Shown in pieces: positions 46,283 to 59,300 of a DNA stretch of 64,000 nucleotides (its first letter is position 1; every line of letters starts with the position of its first letter). The translations under genes and the position numbers were made by a program. The notes beneath the pieces were generated by a model. The model ran no database searches. It worked only from the letters and a program-made list of their open reading frames with translations, and was not told where the DNA came from. Origin of the DNA: Primulina eburnea (Eukaryota; Streptophyta; Magnoliopsida; Lamiales; Gesneriaceae); contig NC_133103.1 of assembly GCF_022965805.1 (NCBI RefSeq), forward strand, positions 46,456,047-46,520,046, written 5' to 3'.

Positions 46283-47907
46283 TGTCAGGGCCCGTGCACT
46301 TAGTTAATATTTAATTACCAAACAACAGTGATTTAATGGTGTAAACAGCGAAAACGAGTTTAAAACGTTAATTTGGGCCTACAGAAATTTCGACATGACC
46401 TCCCCGTAAGTAGGACATCCCAAAAATCTCAAAACACAACAACAATAATATACGCTCGAAAATATCATCAAGTTCACAATCAACCTCACAAACATCCTAC
46501 AGCCGCACTGGCCAGGACTAGACACAACATACCACAAATAAAATCCAACACAACATAAAAACAACACCATACAGCTACACAGGGCATCTCCCTGGAAAAT
46601 GTATCAAACCAGTATAATATATAAATATCTGGGAACTCTGACACAAACCGACTGACTACTGGGTACCACTCGCTGACGCTCCACCAGACGCGTCAAAACC
46701 CCTGGAGTGACCTGTTATGGCATCAAAAACAACCACAACATCAAAAGAAAACAGGGGTCGGACCCCAGTACGACAAACCAGTAAAATCATGACGCAAATA
46801 AAAGACATGTAATAATATCAAGTAAATGCAATGCTATGCGATGCATGAATGGTAACAATGGGATAACGGATACCAAATGGAGTCCAAACAAAAAGCATCA
46901 TCAACAGTAACAGTGGCCACCCGTGCCAGGAATCCAGCATCAAATCGCCGCTCGTCCATGCACGTAGCATCGGGAATGCGAGTAGCTAAGTCGCTCGTCC
47001 CTAGCTGTCATCTGGGAATGTGGCTAATCCTAATCCACTCGTCCCTCTGATGACTCAATATATCTCAACAGAATCAACATAAATAGCCGTCAAAGGAGTC
47101 AAGGCTCAATATGTTATGCTAATACAATTTATGCATGAATGCAACAATATAAACATTCAATGCACATCATAGCAAACAACATTCACCGAATATTCGTACA
47201 CGCCAATATAACCGTCATAATGATATAGGTTTGAGCGTACCTCAATTACAACTTACAATACCCCGGTAAATCTTAAAGGCTATCGAATGAAACTCGTCCA
47301 ACGATAAAACCTACAATATAAATTCGTTATACACTTCAATACAATGCATACCAAACGACTAAACCAAAATAAATCGTCTCGGTTAAAATTCGAAATCCGG
47401 GCAGCCTATATAACTCGATCAAAATCTGGATTCCAAGCTTAATACCTCAAGAAACGAAGCTTAAACACACAACGGTGATCTTGCGAAAAATGGTTCGCCG
47501 GAAAAGTCGCCGGAGTTACTGTTCACGCCGGAAACCTAGCTGGAAATTAGGGGAAAAGCTCAATTCTTCACTTTTATAGACTAATTCACCAAGATCAACC
47601 AAAATTCGAAGCCAAAAGCTTACCTAAAACCGATCGAAGCTCACGCGTCTAGCTGCCAGAAATCAAGCCGATCGAACTCGTAACCTTCCGATACAAGGCA
47701 AGGAAGAAGCTAATAGGTTGAGGGACTGCACAAAATTTCTGACCGAAGGGAACGATGCACGCTTGCTGCAGAAGAGGAGGAAAAACGACGGGCAAAGCTG
47801 GGGAAAAGCCTTCTGGATTTTGAGCGATCTGATTTTCTCTAACAAATGGGTTGGATTTATATATTTAAATGAAATGGGCTGGGCCATTTTAGTTATTGGG
47901 CCTCACA
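46283..47907 (-). mobile_element. Solo LTR (1625 bp) inserted in the copia RT
   Basis: The segment starts TGTCAGGGCCCGTGC and ends GGGCCTCACA. CTGTG is duplicated at 46278-46282 and 47908-47912. Read on the minus strand it begins TGTGAGGCCC, the usual start of a gypsy LTR of this type, hence the minus strand. No primer site or coding frame is inside. Copia RT reads on from the second CTGTG, proving insertion. Confidence 0.9.
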
Positions 47908-47912
47908 CTGTG

Positions 47913-48319
47913 ATTAGAAATGTTAATACAACTTTATTTAATTTTGTTAAGGGTAATCATGATTTATATCGTGCAAATCTATGTTGATGATATAATTTTT
48001 GTTCCACTATTCCAAGTTATGTGAAATTCTCCAAGCTGATGCAGGAAAAATTCGAAATGAACATGATGAGAGAACTCACATTGTTTCTTAGATTGCAAGT
48101 CAAGCCGCTCGAAAATGACATTTTCATATGTGAAACCAAGTACACTATAATCTACTCAAGAAGTTTGGTATGAAGAATTGCTCAGTTGCTGCTACCCAAA
48201 TGAGCTCATCAATCAAATTAGATGAGAATGGACAATTTCAGTAGACATAACAATGTTCAGAAGATTAATTGGATCACTTCTATATCTGATCGTTAGCTCA
48301 CCAAACATAACGATTTCTT
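47913..48319 (+). pseudogene. Copia reverse transcriptase, second part
   Basis: It resumes with the RT segment leading to IYVDDIIF, the catalytic box, near 47980. It continues toward the SLLYLIVSSPNITIS block near 48300. Frames are broken by several stops. Its start directly after the CTGTG duplication matches the broken end at 46282. Confidence 0.85.
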
Positions 48320-49042
48320 TAGGATGACAATTTTCCTTCCAGGTTTGGGACCCCCGCCGAGAAAACCCAAAATGGGACGGGTTTGGATATTTTTCAAATT
48401 CTCAGAATAAATAAAGTTATGGGTATGAGAATATTATCACCATCCTCGAACCCGCCAAGTGGCCCCCGATAATAATATCATTAGTAATAATAATAAAATA
48501 ATAATGACTTTTCATAATAATTTTTAACAAAAAAAACTCGAATTCATAATATTCAAATCTCGTTCATGATCCAACATATCACCTCATGATAATTATGTGA
48601 TTTCATCTTTTTTTATTATTAAAACCACGAATTACAAAAGTGATAATGATTCAAGTAATATTAATATTTATATAAATAATTAGATTATTGTATCAATATT
48701 CTTTAAGTGAATTTGGAAACTTTTTTTGGTTAATTCAACTTCTATTTGAAGCGATGACGATGATAATGATTTAATTCAATCAGGTATGATGACGATGATG
48801 ACGAATCTGACCACCTTGTTACCATTTCAATATTATTTGAAGCGATGATGAAGACTAGGATGAAGATTTAATGTGCGCGAAGTCGGGATGAGAATTTCCA
48901 AGTTGATTGGATAAAATCGGATATTGGGGCCCCATTGAGACTTATCATAGGGATTAAATGGAGAATCCTTGATTAGAAAAAAATAAGTATTGAGGCTGGG
49001 ATGGTAAAGACATCCCCCCAACCTACCCCATTACCATCCCTA
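48320..49042. mobile_element. hAT-like insertion of about 720 bp in the copia element
   Basis: The left end reads TAGGATGACAATTTTCCTTCC. The right end in reverse reads TAGGGATGGTAATGGGGTAGG. Both resemble the TAGGGATGGCAAT termini of a common plant family. The copia frame is interrupted exactly here and resumes at about 49043. The flanks GATTTCTT and TGTTTGTT match at 5 of 8 positions, so an 8-bp duplication is only suggested. The interior has GATGATGACGA-type runs. Confidence 0.6.
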
Positions 49043-49610
49043 TGTTTGTTTATATGCTCGTTTTCAAGCCAATCTCATTACAATATAGCTAAACGTATAC
49101 TTAAATATCATAAGAATACTCCATGTATAGGTTTTTGATATCCCAAAAACTCAAGTTTTAACTTTATTGGCTACTCAGATGCAGATTATACATGTTGCAA
49201 AATTAACAGGAAAAGCCCTAGTGGATCGTGTCAGTTATTAGGAGATAGGCTGATCTACCAATTTAGTAAAAAGCAAACATCAATCGATACATCAATGGAT
49301 GAAACTGTAGCCACTAGGAGTTGATGTTCACAACTACTATGAATTCAACAACAATCAATATATTATGGAATTCAATCTGTTCAGTCCACAATCTTCTGTG
49401 ATAATACAAGTGTCACATCAATAACCTACAATCTTGTATTACATTCTCGAACTAAGTATATTGACATTAGACATCATTTCATTTGAAATAATGTAATGAA
49501 AAAAATCCTCGACTGGAGTACACCTCAACGGACGAACAAGCTGTTGACATCTTCAGTGCGCTATTACCTGACGCTAAGTTTTCTTATTTTCAAAATACTT
49601 TTTAATTAGT
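49043..49610 (+). pseudogene. Copia RNase H remnant
   Basis: Across several frames I can follow GYSDADYT, KSPSGSCQLLGDRL, FSKKQTSI, then a block with [10 protein letters not shown] and a late block with [12 protein letters not shown]. These are the copia RNase H blocks in normal order. The end near 49590 (LPDAKFSYF) marks the C-terminus, so the 3' LTR should follow. Confidence 0.8.
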
Positions 49611-50328
49611 TTATTTGAATTAGTACATTAATTTAATGAGAATAATAATCGAGCCGATAAAATAATACATCAAACGGTTACAGCTCTGACCGCTCTAGAT
49701 AGAGTTTGCAAAAAAGTATGATTTTATAATATTCTCTAATCGTTTCTTTCTTGAATATACTAATATTTTTGAACAGTCTGTGATTAAATATTTCAAAATT
49801 TGAATTATTTTAAATCCGCAGTCATTGCATAATCTGTTTATATTCACTGGATTTTGTCACGTGGACATATGAACCACAAAAAAACATATAATTAAGGGAG
49901 ATCACTATGCGATTTTATGGTTTAAAAAAAATTCAAACTGAATTGTCATATGCGATCGATTAATATTTTAAAAAATAAATCAAAAATATTAGAACATATA
50001 TTCAAATTGATTAAAAAATAATGAAAATATAATGTCTTTCAAATATAAAATATAGCCCAAATCTTAAAAAAAAAAAATGTGGTAAAACAATAATCATGAT
50101 TCCAACTCCAAGTTAATAAATTCAAATATGTTTGGGTATAGCAATTGGTTTGGCCGCTATTAAGAAAGAAATATTGAATTAACTCCATAATTTGTTTTGC
50201 ACCATTGTAATTCGGCTTGGAGCACCCTCGCCGGTTCCAGCACTAGCTCCAGCTATCAAAACTCAAACCCTCGATTTCCTTAAATGCAAAGTAGCTCCAC
50301 TCGAATTTTTTCCTGATAAATAATAATA
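49611..50328. other. Presumed copia 3' LTR and promoter of the TOUGH-like gene
   Basis: AT-rich sequence without coding signal. The first part should be the 3' LTR of the copia remnant, the last few hundred bases the promoter and 5' untranslated region of the plus-strand gene. The border cannot be set by eye. Confidence 0.4.
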
Positions 50329-53300
50329 ATGTCGGGAGATGGCGAAGATTTCGTGTTCTACGGGACGCCGATTGAGCGCGAAGAGGAAATCAGCAGTCGT
50401 AGGAAAAAAGCTGTTGCGGAGGCATCTGGACAGCTGAGAACTCTGCCCCCTTGGAAACAAGAGGTGAGTGTGTTGAATAAATTATTTTTTAATCATCAGA
50501 ATATCATTCAATTGAATCCAGCTTTTTGGGCTTGGGCTCCTCCCTAACGCCTAACAGAGCGAGTTGTTACTATTGCATTGACGAGAAATTGGTTTGAATT
50601 ATGGATTAGGATCCTCCTCGGAATGAAATCAATATGTTTTTTTTTTAATAATTGAATGATTCATGAACCCACTAGAATTGCATCTGTTTCTGTGGTGAAA
50701 GTTTGATGGCCGTAGTTTTGAGATTTTTAATCATTTACTGAGTAAACTTGTATGTTGATCTCCACACACACTGTTTTCTTGGGGTAGGTTGACTAAATCA
50801 CTAATACTAATAATTTAATCTCACGATTGGAAGTCTGGTTGGCACATCTTCAGGTTACAGATGAAGAAGGGAGGAGAAGGTTTCATGGAGCATTTACGGG
50901 TGGCTATTCTGCTGGTTACTATAATACCGTTGGCTCCAAAGAAGGTGAATACTGTCATACTCTTTCTTGGATGAATTTGTTACCTCCTAGTTCATATGAA
51001 ACGTGACACTTGTTGTATCAATTGACCGTTGGTCAAACTCACAGGATGGGCTCCAAAAGCATTTACATCATCCCGGAAAAATAGGGCAGAAATCAATCAA
51101 CAGAGCATTTATAACTTCCTTGACGAGGATGAGAAAGCTGTATGCTCTATCTGTTCTTTTACTTTTTTTTTAAGCATTTGTACTTGAACGTTATTACTGT
51201 TTACTTCAATTGCATCATCCTAATGTAGAGTTTTTTCTATTAGCAGCTGAACTAGGAAGTCATATAGGACTTTTTGTGTATTTTGCTATAGGGCGCTGCG
51301 CACTTTAAGAAGGAAGGACACAATACTTTCCATATAGTGTTCACGGACATATAACCGAAAGAAAAGAGAGGACGATAGAAACAGATAAGAGAGAGGATGA
51401 AAGCAATGCAAGCAAAATAGGGTGTAAAGATAAATTGATGGATAGTTTAGGAACTAAAGGAGATGAATATGAAGTGATTGTGTGTGAAGAAGGAATGAGA
51501 TGTTTGCATATATACCTCCGAAAAGAAGGGATGCAGTGTGGTTTGTACTTTGTCAATACTTTCTATTTTGTGTAATGTTATTTGATTTACTGTTTCAGGA
51601 CTTGGAGGGCCGTTCCTTGGGGACATCAATGCAATTTGATACATTTGGATTTACAGCTGCTGAGCTTGCACGTAAACAAGCTGAGAAGGAACAAGAACAG
51701 AGGTTTCTAACCTTTTATTTTAAGTGTTTCTTTGCCCACATGAAATCATTTTTGTATTTATTAAACTAGTTGTTTATCATATAGGACTTTTCAGTCTCAT
51801 CTTATGTTAAGATCTTTTGTTCAACTCATTGCAGACCCTCAACTATTCCTGGACCTATTCCTGATGATCTAATCATTCCGGCGACAGAATCTATAGGTTT
51901 GTTATCAGATGCTAAGTGACAATGATTAAGTTTGCTGCATGTTTTGATTTCATGTGCCTGAATTTTACTCCTGTCAATCAGGTGTCAAATTACTCTTAAG
52001 GATGGGATGGCGGCATGGTCGATCCATAAAGAATTCTAGCCAAAGTTCGCAGTCTGGTATGCTTTTGCGGCTCATTTTTTATTATTTTCCATCTACAACT
52101 GAAAACATGCAAATTTATGCATTTTCAATGCCTTTAATGGCATCTAAGAGTCTTTGGAGATCTAAAATTTGCTTTCATTCTGATAATGAGGAGTAAGCTT
52201 GTTTTGATTTTTCACTGTTGGTGGCTGCATAAAGATGGTCGTGCCTGATTGGAGCTCATAGAATAACACTTAATTTAATGTTCTTTTTTTCCCTCGTATT
52301 CTTCTCCTCTTTATTCTCGGAAATTGAGTTTTTTTTGTTGGCTGTCATGCCTGAAAAATTAACTCAACTTTGTGAATCTTGGGGATACATACTTTTTTTT
52401 TGATCGAAAACTAAGATTTTACTATAATAATAATTAAGATTACAAAGCTAGTGGATGAGCGATCCACAAGACACCACAACAATAAGTAAACTACAATCTC
52501 TTTAGTAATAAATAAAGCTCCAATCCCTAACTAGGTCCGATATGAGCAAATGCTGAAACTGTGGTATGTTAATCGTCCAACTCGCTACTCTGAATTTGAT
52601 CTTCTCCCATAATTCCTCCCATGAGTCCTCTCTGTCAGTGAAAATTCTATTGTTGCGCTACATCCAGGTCGACCAAAAAATACAATGAACAACGATCCTA
52701 AGGCCCTTCCCCTTGAGAAATCCCGGCTACATTATGCAAAGATTTAGATGACATAAATTACTTCAATTGGTCCTCCATATATGACTTCCCATTTATGGTA
52801 TAGCTCAGGTTCCAAATCCCCATGAAATTTGTAACAGTGGCCTTTTCCTTAGCATGGAATCCTATGTATTCTTTTTCCCCATAAATGATGGAGAATTAAG
52901 TAAGGTTAAAAATTGTTTCCAAAATTAATAGCATATCGAAGAAATGGCAGATCCATATTCAACTGGACTTGCAGTTAGTTTACTGGTATTCATTGATCCC
53001 TTGCTGTTTATTTAAACCAGTGTTCTAAATGGCGGTCGAGGCGGCCGCCTACCACACCGTCCCGTCTTTGTCTAAGGCGGTCTCTATAGGCGGTCCGAAG
53101 CTATTTGGCCAGTGAGGCAGGCGAGCAGGCAGCCGAAGCGGTAAATGAATTGAAAATCCTAGTCAACTGTCAAAGTCAAATAATTTTAAAAATCAGTCAA
53201 AGCCAATCAATTTAAAAAACCCTAGATATAATAAAAACATTTTTCACTTCTTTTTGTATTTACTTTTGATTTCAAGTGTCTTCCACCATCAGCCACCACC

Positions 53301-56300
53301 TGTCTCAAACTGCCTCCAGCCGCCGCCCCCATCAGCCACCACCAGTGTTCTAAATGGCGGTCGAGGCGGCCGCCTAGGCGGCCCTCGACCGCACCGCCTA
53401 TGCATGAGGCGGGTGTCGAGGCGGGTCGAGGGGGGTTGAGGGGTGTCGAGGCGGCGAGTAGGCGGGTCGAGTCGGGTCGAGGCGGCGAACAGGCGGTCGA
53501 GGCGGGCGAGCTAGCAGTCAACAATTTTAAAAACTAAGGCAAAGTCAACTAATTTTAAATATTAGGACTATTTAAAGGTCTTACTTGGAGAATGGTAGTG
53601 GAGGCCTCGGGAGCGGATGAAGTGCTACATCCAAGGAGGAGTGCAAGGAACATCCCCATTAGAGAACTTAATGAATATTTAGAAACATCGGAGGAGGAGA
53701 ATGAAGAAAATGTTGATTGAGTCCGGTGATGAAAGGATCATGGATATAGTAGATGGTGCATATGTAGACGATTTGGAAGATTAGTTATGTTTAGTCTACT
53801 ACTTGTTCTAATGATGGATAATTGTTTGAAACTTTGAAAATTTAAACTTAGTTTTTTGGTAAAAAAAAGATATATTACTTCGTTAGCATAATAACATTAA
53901 TATAATGATGAATCGTTATTAATTGCACATCATAGATGATATTATATTTTGTACTTAAACATTATTTAATTGCACATTTTACATAAAAATGATAATATTG
54001 CATGATTATCTATAAAAAATTACTTAAAAAAATCCAACCGTCTAGGCACCGCCTAGGCGGCCGAGGCGGTAGGCGGTCACCGACCGCCCCGCCACCGCCA
54101 TTTACAACCTTGGCCACCACCTTAATTATCTTGTTAGTTTGCATTTATTTATTTATTTGTACTTTGTCTAGATTGTATTATATTGTATGAGGTTTTTTAT
54201 GAATAAATGTTATTTAATTACATATATTACATAAAAAATGATGATTATTTGTAAGTACATTACATGATTGTATATAATTATCTATAAAAAAATTGATAAA
54301 AAATATTCAACCGTCTAAGCGATGCCTAAGTTGCTGAGTTTACAACTTTGATTCCCATAACACCCTTTCCGATGCCAACCTCTAAGGGGAAGAATGATAT
54401 TGAGAGACAAATACGACACAAGACCGAGCAGAATAGATATAAAGAGTCCATTAGATATCAAGTTTTCTGATTTTCGTGAAAGCCCTAAATTTAAGTCATT
54501 CTCTAAAAAGAGTCATATAACATGCAACTTAACAAAAAAGTCGACGTTTTCTCTTAATAATTTGATTGTTTGAGGGGTATAGCCACAAGAACTTTGATGA
54601 GGTATGCTTTTTCACTGAGATAGATAGCTAATTTATTTGTAAAATGTTTTCTGCCATTGTCGGTAAAAAGAATGCGAATGGTGGTTTGAAATAGATTGGT
54701 TATGGGTGTATGGAAAATTTTTTTCCCAGAGAATTAAATTTTTCTTTCAACATGAATATTGGTATATCCAACAAATTCTAAGTGACCATCAATGAAAATA
54801 ATAAACCATTTTTCTCAATTACCCCTGGACACTTTCTATCCAAATTGTCCCTTAATGTTGATGTAAAAAAGATGGAAGGGTTTGTTTCAAAATAATAAAA
54901 GGCTGAAAGGGTTTTGATGGCCTATACAAATTTGTTAAATATACATATTTGTTTGGTTGGTCCCAATGGCAAATACATTGTTTGTCCTAGAAAGAAGAAG
55001 CATCTTTATTGATGAACAAATCGGGATGAAATCTTTCAAGTAATTTGACATGATGGGCTAGGAACTTGACAAGTAATTGAGTCTATGAAATAGAGTTCAA
55101 CGGCGATGGAGAGTCATCGGGAAAGTACAGAACATTGTTTTCCTTAGCAGGGCCAATCATCCTCCAAGGAGTTTGGTCTGGCAATTCAATGTGAGAAAGA
55201 AAAAATGTCCTGGAGTTATTCAAATCCCGTGTTGATTGACTACCAGAAAGCAATTATACTGGAATTTGAAAAATCGATTGTATTGATACTTGAAAGATAT
55301 GACAAATGGGGTTGTTATCAAAACAATTTCTTGAAGATTAATGTCTCCTTCACCCTTTACATCAATGTTGTAAATGGCGGTAGGCGGTGGTAGGGAGGCG
55401 GTGATAGCCTACCGCCTCGACACTGCTTAGGCGATTGATTTTTTTAATTCTTTATGTAATATATGTAATTAAATGAGGTTTATGCATAAATAAGTTTTAT
55501 ACAATACAGTAAAGAAAAAAAATTAAAATAAAAATTTATTAGAAATATACAAGAGATAACCTAGTGGGCTGGTGGAGGTGGCGACGGCGGCAGGCGGCTC
55601 ATGGCGGCGGCAGGCGGTTCTAGTCAGAAGGAGGCGGGGGTTGTGGGTGAGTGGGCTGGTGGGACTATTATGTTTTGGAAGAGAAAGTGTACAAGTGTAT
55701 TAATAATTAGTTTTTTTTTTAAATTTTGTTGGTTTTGACCACCTGGCCCGCCCACTTCATCTTGTACCTCCTAAGGCAAAGGCGACGTGGTCGACGACCG
55801 CCATATAGAACATTGCTCTACATAGAACATAGTACCATCCACGAGTGAGATCCTTGTTATACTGCTACAGCCTTCAAAATTGGAAAACAGTTCTTGATCT
55901 CTTCATCTTATAAGTTTTCCTGTATCTATTTCAATGACATCGTTTGTTCTCCAACTAATGAAACTTTAAAGTGCTTCTTTGTTAAAATGATGCACTTACT
56001 GTAGCAATATTGTCTGATGGAATGGGAAATTTAATCAAAAAATTAGCTGCTTCAAAAGTTCCATTTGTATGGGATAAACACAGCATTGATTTTTTCATTA
56101 TCGGTCATGGTAGCCTTTTTTTGGTGAATTTTGGGCTTCCACTAAGGTAGTTTTCCACTTAGGACTCAACATCTCACATGTATGACTAGAAATTGAACAA
56201 AATTTCTGTTAGACATCTGTTAAAGTAGCATTAATCTTGTGTATCATTTTTTTGAAGATGCTCGCAGAGAAGCCAGAAAAGCATTTCTGGCATTTTCTTC

Positions 56301-59300
56301 AGAGAATGAGGGATTAAAGCTTTCAGGTCAGGTGGATGAAGATGATAGTGGAAGTGTCCCTGATATGCCAGTGGTCAAAGATGATCAGTTCTCTAGCACA
56401 CCGGTCAGCTTGAGTCCATTGTTTTAAAAAATATCAACCAGATTGAGTTTATGTTTTATCCTATCTAAAAAAGTTTGATTTCTTTTTTCCTGGTACTGAA
56501 TTCTAGTACACTATTTTTTTAGGAGAAAGTAGTTGCAGATTTCAAAGGAAAAAGAGGGTTTTAGTGCATCAACTTTTATGAACGTCAGGATTGGGAATAC
56601 ATAAAAAATATCGACCATTGCATACTGATTTAGCTTGCTTTTTAAAATTAATATTTTGATTTTTCGGTTTACTCTATTCTATTCTATCTAAAGACAAATT
56701 GGCTTGTGAAAAGATCGTGATTCTGTTTCTTGGCGTAAATGTAGTTGGGGAAACCTATTTCCCATGAAGAAATTTCTGAAAAGATAATTGAAGAAGCAAC
56801 CAATACGATGGGACAAATGAAGTCATTTTTGTGCTGAGATGCATATGGAATTGCAGTCTAGATTTCTTTCGATATTTATGCATGACATGCGAAAGCTTGA
56901 TATCACTAGAGTCTGCCCCATTTATAAGAGTGAAGTTTTCTAGTTTGCGGAATCAATTTTGTTTCCTTGAAGCATGTGGCCATGGAAGAAGTTGTAGGAG
57001 CTACACCATCACTTTTTAGATATGCACCAAATAGAACTATGTACTGTAGCTCACAACCCAAAGTTTTGGGTTCTTGCTCGGTTCTATAAGTTGCTTTATA
57101 CATTCTAGTATCTTCCCTTCCTCACAACTATAATTTTGTCGACATGCTCTGTTGTTGACAGAGTCCACCAAAGACTACTTTTCCCTGAGACGAGTCTCTT
57201 TTAGATTTCAAGGATAGACAAGAGAACCTTCACAAAACAGGGAAGAAAATAGAAATAAGAAGTGAAATCGGAAAAAAGTTGAAAGAAGGGATTAAGATGA
57301 TTTTGCAGGTGTTATTCTCCAGTTATTATATAGAGATAGGAAGAGCTAATGGAATATCAGTGTAGGTTCACGTTTGCATTATAGCATGTGATAAAGTTTG
57401 CACCGAGTGTTAGGTGGTTGGACAATACTTCAGACTCAACATTGGTCATCATTATTCAGATTTGGGCAAATGTATATACTGTTTGGGCTGTCGTTCTTTT
57501 TTTTTTTGGGTCGGGTGTTTGTGGACAAAAGTATATCAAATTTATTCATTACAATTCTTGTCTGTGCTTACATGCTCTGGCACTGCCCGCTCTTGGTCGA
57601 CATTAAACTTATGATCTTGCAAATTCAATTTCAACATTTGATTCTGTACTTTGTGGTTTCTAGTGGAAATCTCCTTATTTTCCACTGGTGGAAGATGATG
57701 GGGATAACTGGTTCATGTTGGGGATACTTTGAGAGAGATAAGTGCTTAGTAAGCATGAATGGTGGTGACTTTTCGCTTCGTGATTCAAGTAGAATAGGTG
57801 GATGTATTTAGTCAATGTTTCAATGTTGCAACTGCTGCCTCAAATATGTTAACTAGGAGTTTCTTTTTTCAGGTGTATGTTATAAACCCCAAGCAGGATA
57901 TGTATGGCTTAGGCTATGACCCATTCAAGCAAGCTCCTGAGTTCAGAGGTATGTTGATGCTAAAATAATATTTTTCTCAACATACATTTTTGTGTTCCCC
58001 CTGGAGGGTAATTTTTTTTTCCATTTTGGTTTAGAAAAGAAAAGGCTACGGAATTCTGGTAAATTTGAGATGGACCAACAGAGACCTCTTTCCATGAAAC
58101 GTAAGCTCTTTCACTGGAAATATATTGTCGCTCTCCAGCACCGAGTTTTTAAAATTCTGTTGTATAGGCACCCTCTAAAGATTTGCTTCAATGAATCACC
58201 AGGTAAAGCTGCTCCTGGTTTTGGCATTGGTGCTCTCGAAGATTTGGATGCAGAAGACGAGGATATATATGATTCAGGTTAGTGGTTGTTTCTAGTTGTT
58301 CTTTATATCCAACTAGAATGGGCAGATTACCTACTGAATTCGGGCTATGGGCAGACTATTGGTTATGAATCTCTACGAACCCACTACAACTCATAGGGGT
58401 AATCAAGCTGTTTGTGTTCTGGAGTATTGTCTAATTCCTGATATGTAATGTAGGCAAACATCGATATTTATTTTTTAATTTCAATATCTTCTTTCTCATT
58501 AAAATCCCATACAAGTTTGCGGTTTTTTCAAAACTTTGTGCTTTCTCCATTTAAGGGCTATCACTTATCCATGCATCTATTCTGTTGAACAGTTTATGAT
58601 TTTGAAGATACCTATGTGCAAGAAATAGAAGAGCCTTCAAGAAGCCTTAATGTGGATAATTTGAAGATTGTAGATACAAAGAAACTGAAAATTTTAGATA
58701 AGAAGGAAACTGACGTTCTTCCTGGTTTTAAGGTTGCATCAGAGTCTGACGGCCAACCAGAGAGGTATTTTTAATGAGAACTTATTATACTGAACTCATA
58801 GATTTTTAGATCTTGTGAGGAACTCGATCGAGGGTGTTAAATAAGAATCTCCATTTACGTCAAGTCGTCAACAGTTGCTCTTATGCTAATGATCATCACA
58901 CTTTTATTGAGCATGACAAGGTGAATGTTAAATTGTAATGTAAAATCAGATAGATTCTACCATAACAAGTTGGACCAACTCGAGTTTTGCAATCATTTGT
59001 GAAGCTGTTGGTTATTTTTTTCTCATTATACCGCTTTGCAATCTTGGAATAAATGCACATAAACAGCTCATCAGTTGGAAATTTGCAGTAGATTTCTGGA
59101 CAATGTATAAAATCCCCATAACTTACTGACTCATTTTTTCTAAAATCATTTAAGACATAACTTACTGACTCATTTTTTCTAAAATCTTTTAAGACATCCT
59201 TTCCAAGTACAAGATGTTCAAAGGTTTAAAGAGGAAAACATACATTCGTGCTGGCCCAAAGGATTTTTCTCAGAGCTGCAGCAACACTGAAAAACAATGA

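Larger units (their letters stand above)
42323..49610 (+). mobile_element. Decayed Ty1-copia element with two later insertions
   Basis: A primer site TGATATCAGAGC (one mismatch to the initiator Met type) lies at 42323-42334. It is followed in order by gag, integrase, reverse transcriptase and RNase H remnants, all with stops and frameshifts. The order gag-IN-RT-RH fixes the copia class. The RT is split by a solo LTR (46283-47907), and the segment between RT and RNase H is split by a hAT-like element (about 48320-49042). The 3' LTR should start after 49610. Confidence 0.85.
52057..56257 (+). other. 4.2-kb intron 6 of the TOUGH-like gene, built mostly of mobile DNA
   Basis: Bounded by TCTG|GTATGC and TTGAAG|ATGC. 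From left to right it holds an antisense LINE 3' fragment, two nested hAT-like elements, an antisense copia integrase fragment and a third hAT-like element. These account for well over half of the intron. Confidence 0.8.

Noticed and set aside
53018..54350. Confident target duplication for the outer hAT-like copy
   Set aside because: The flanks ATTTAAAC and ATTCCCAT do not match, so the outer borders stay tentative.
58170..58202. Candidate exon starting at the acceptor near 58169 in the TOUGH-like gene
   Set aside because: In the required phase it reads into TAA within three codons. The acceptor at 58203 keeps the frame and gives [15 protein letters not shown], as expected for the family.
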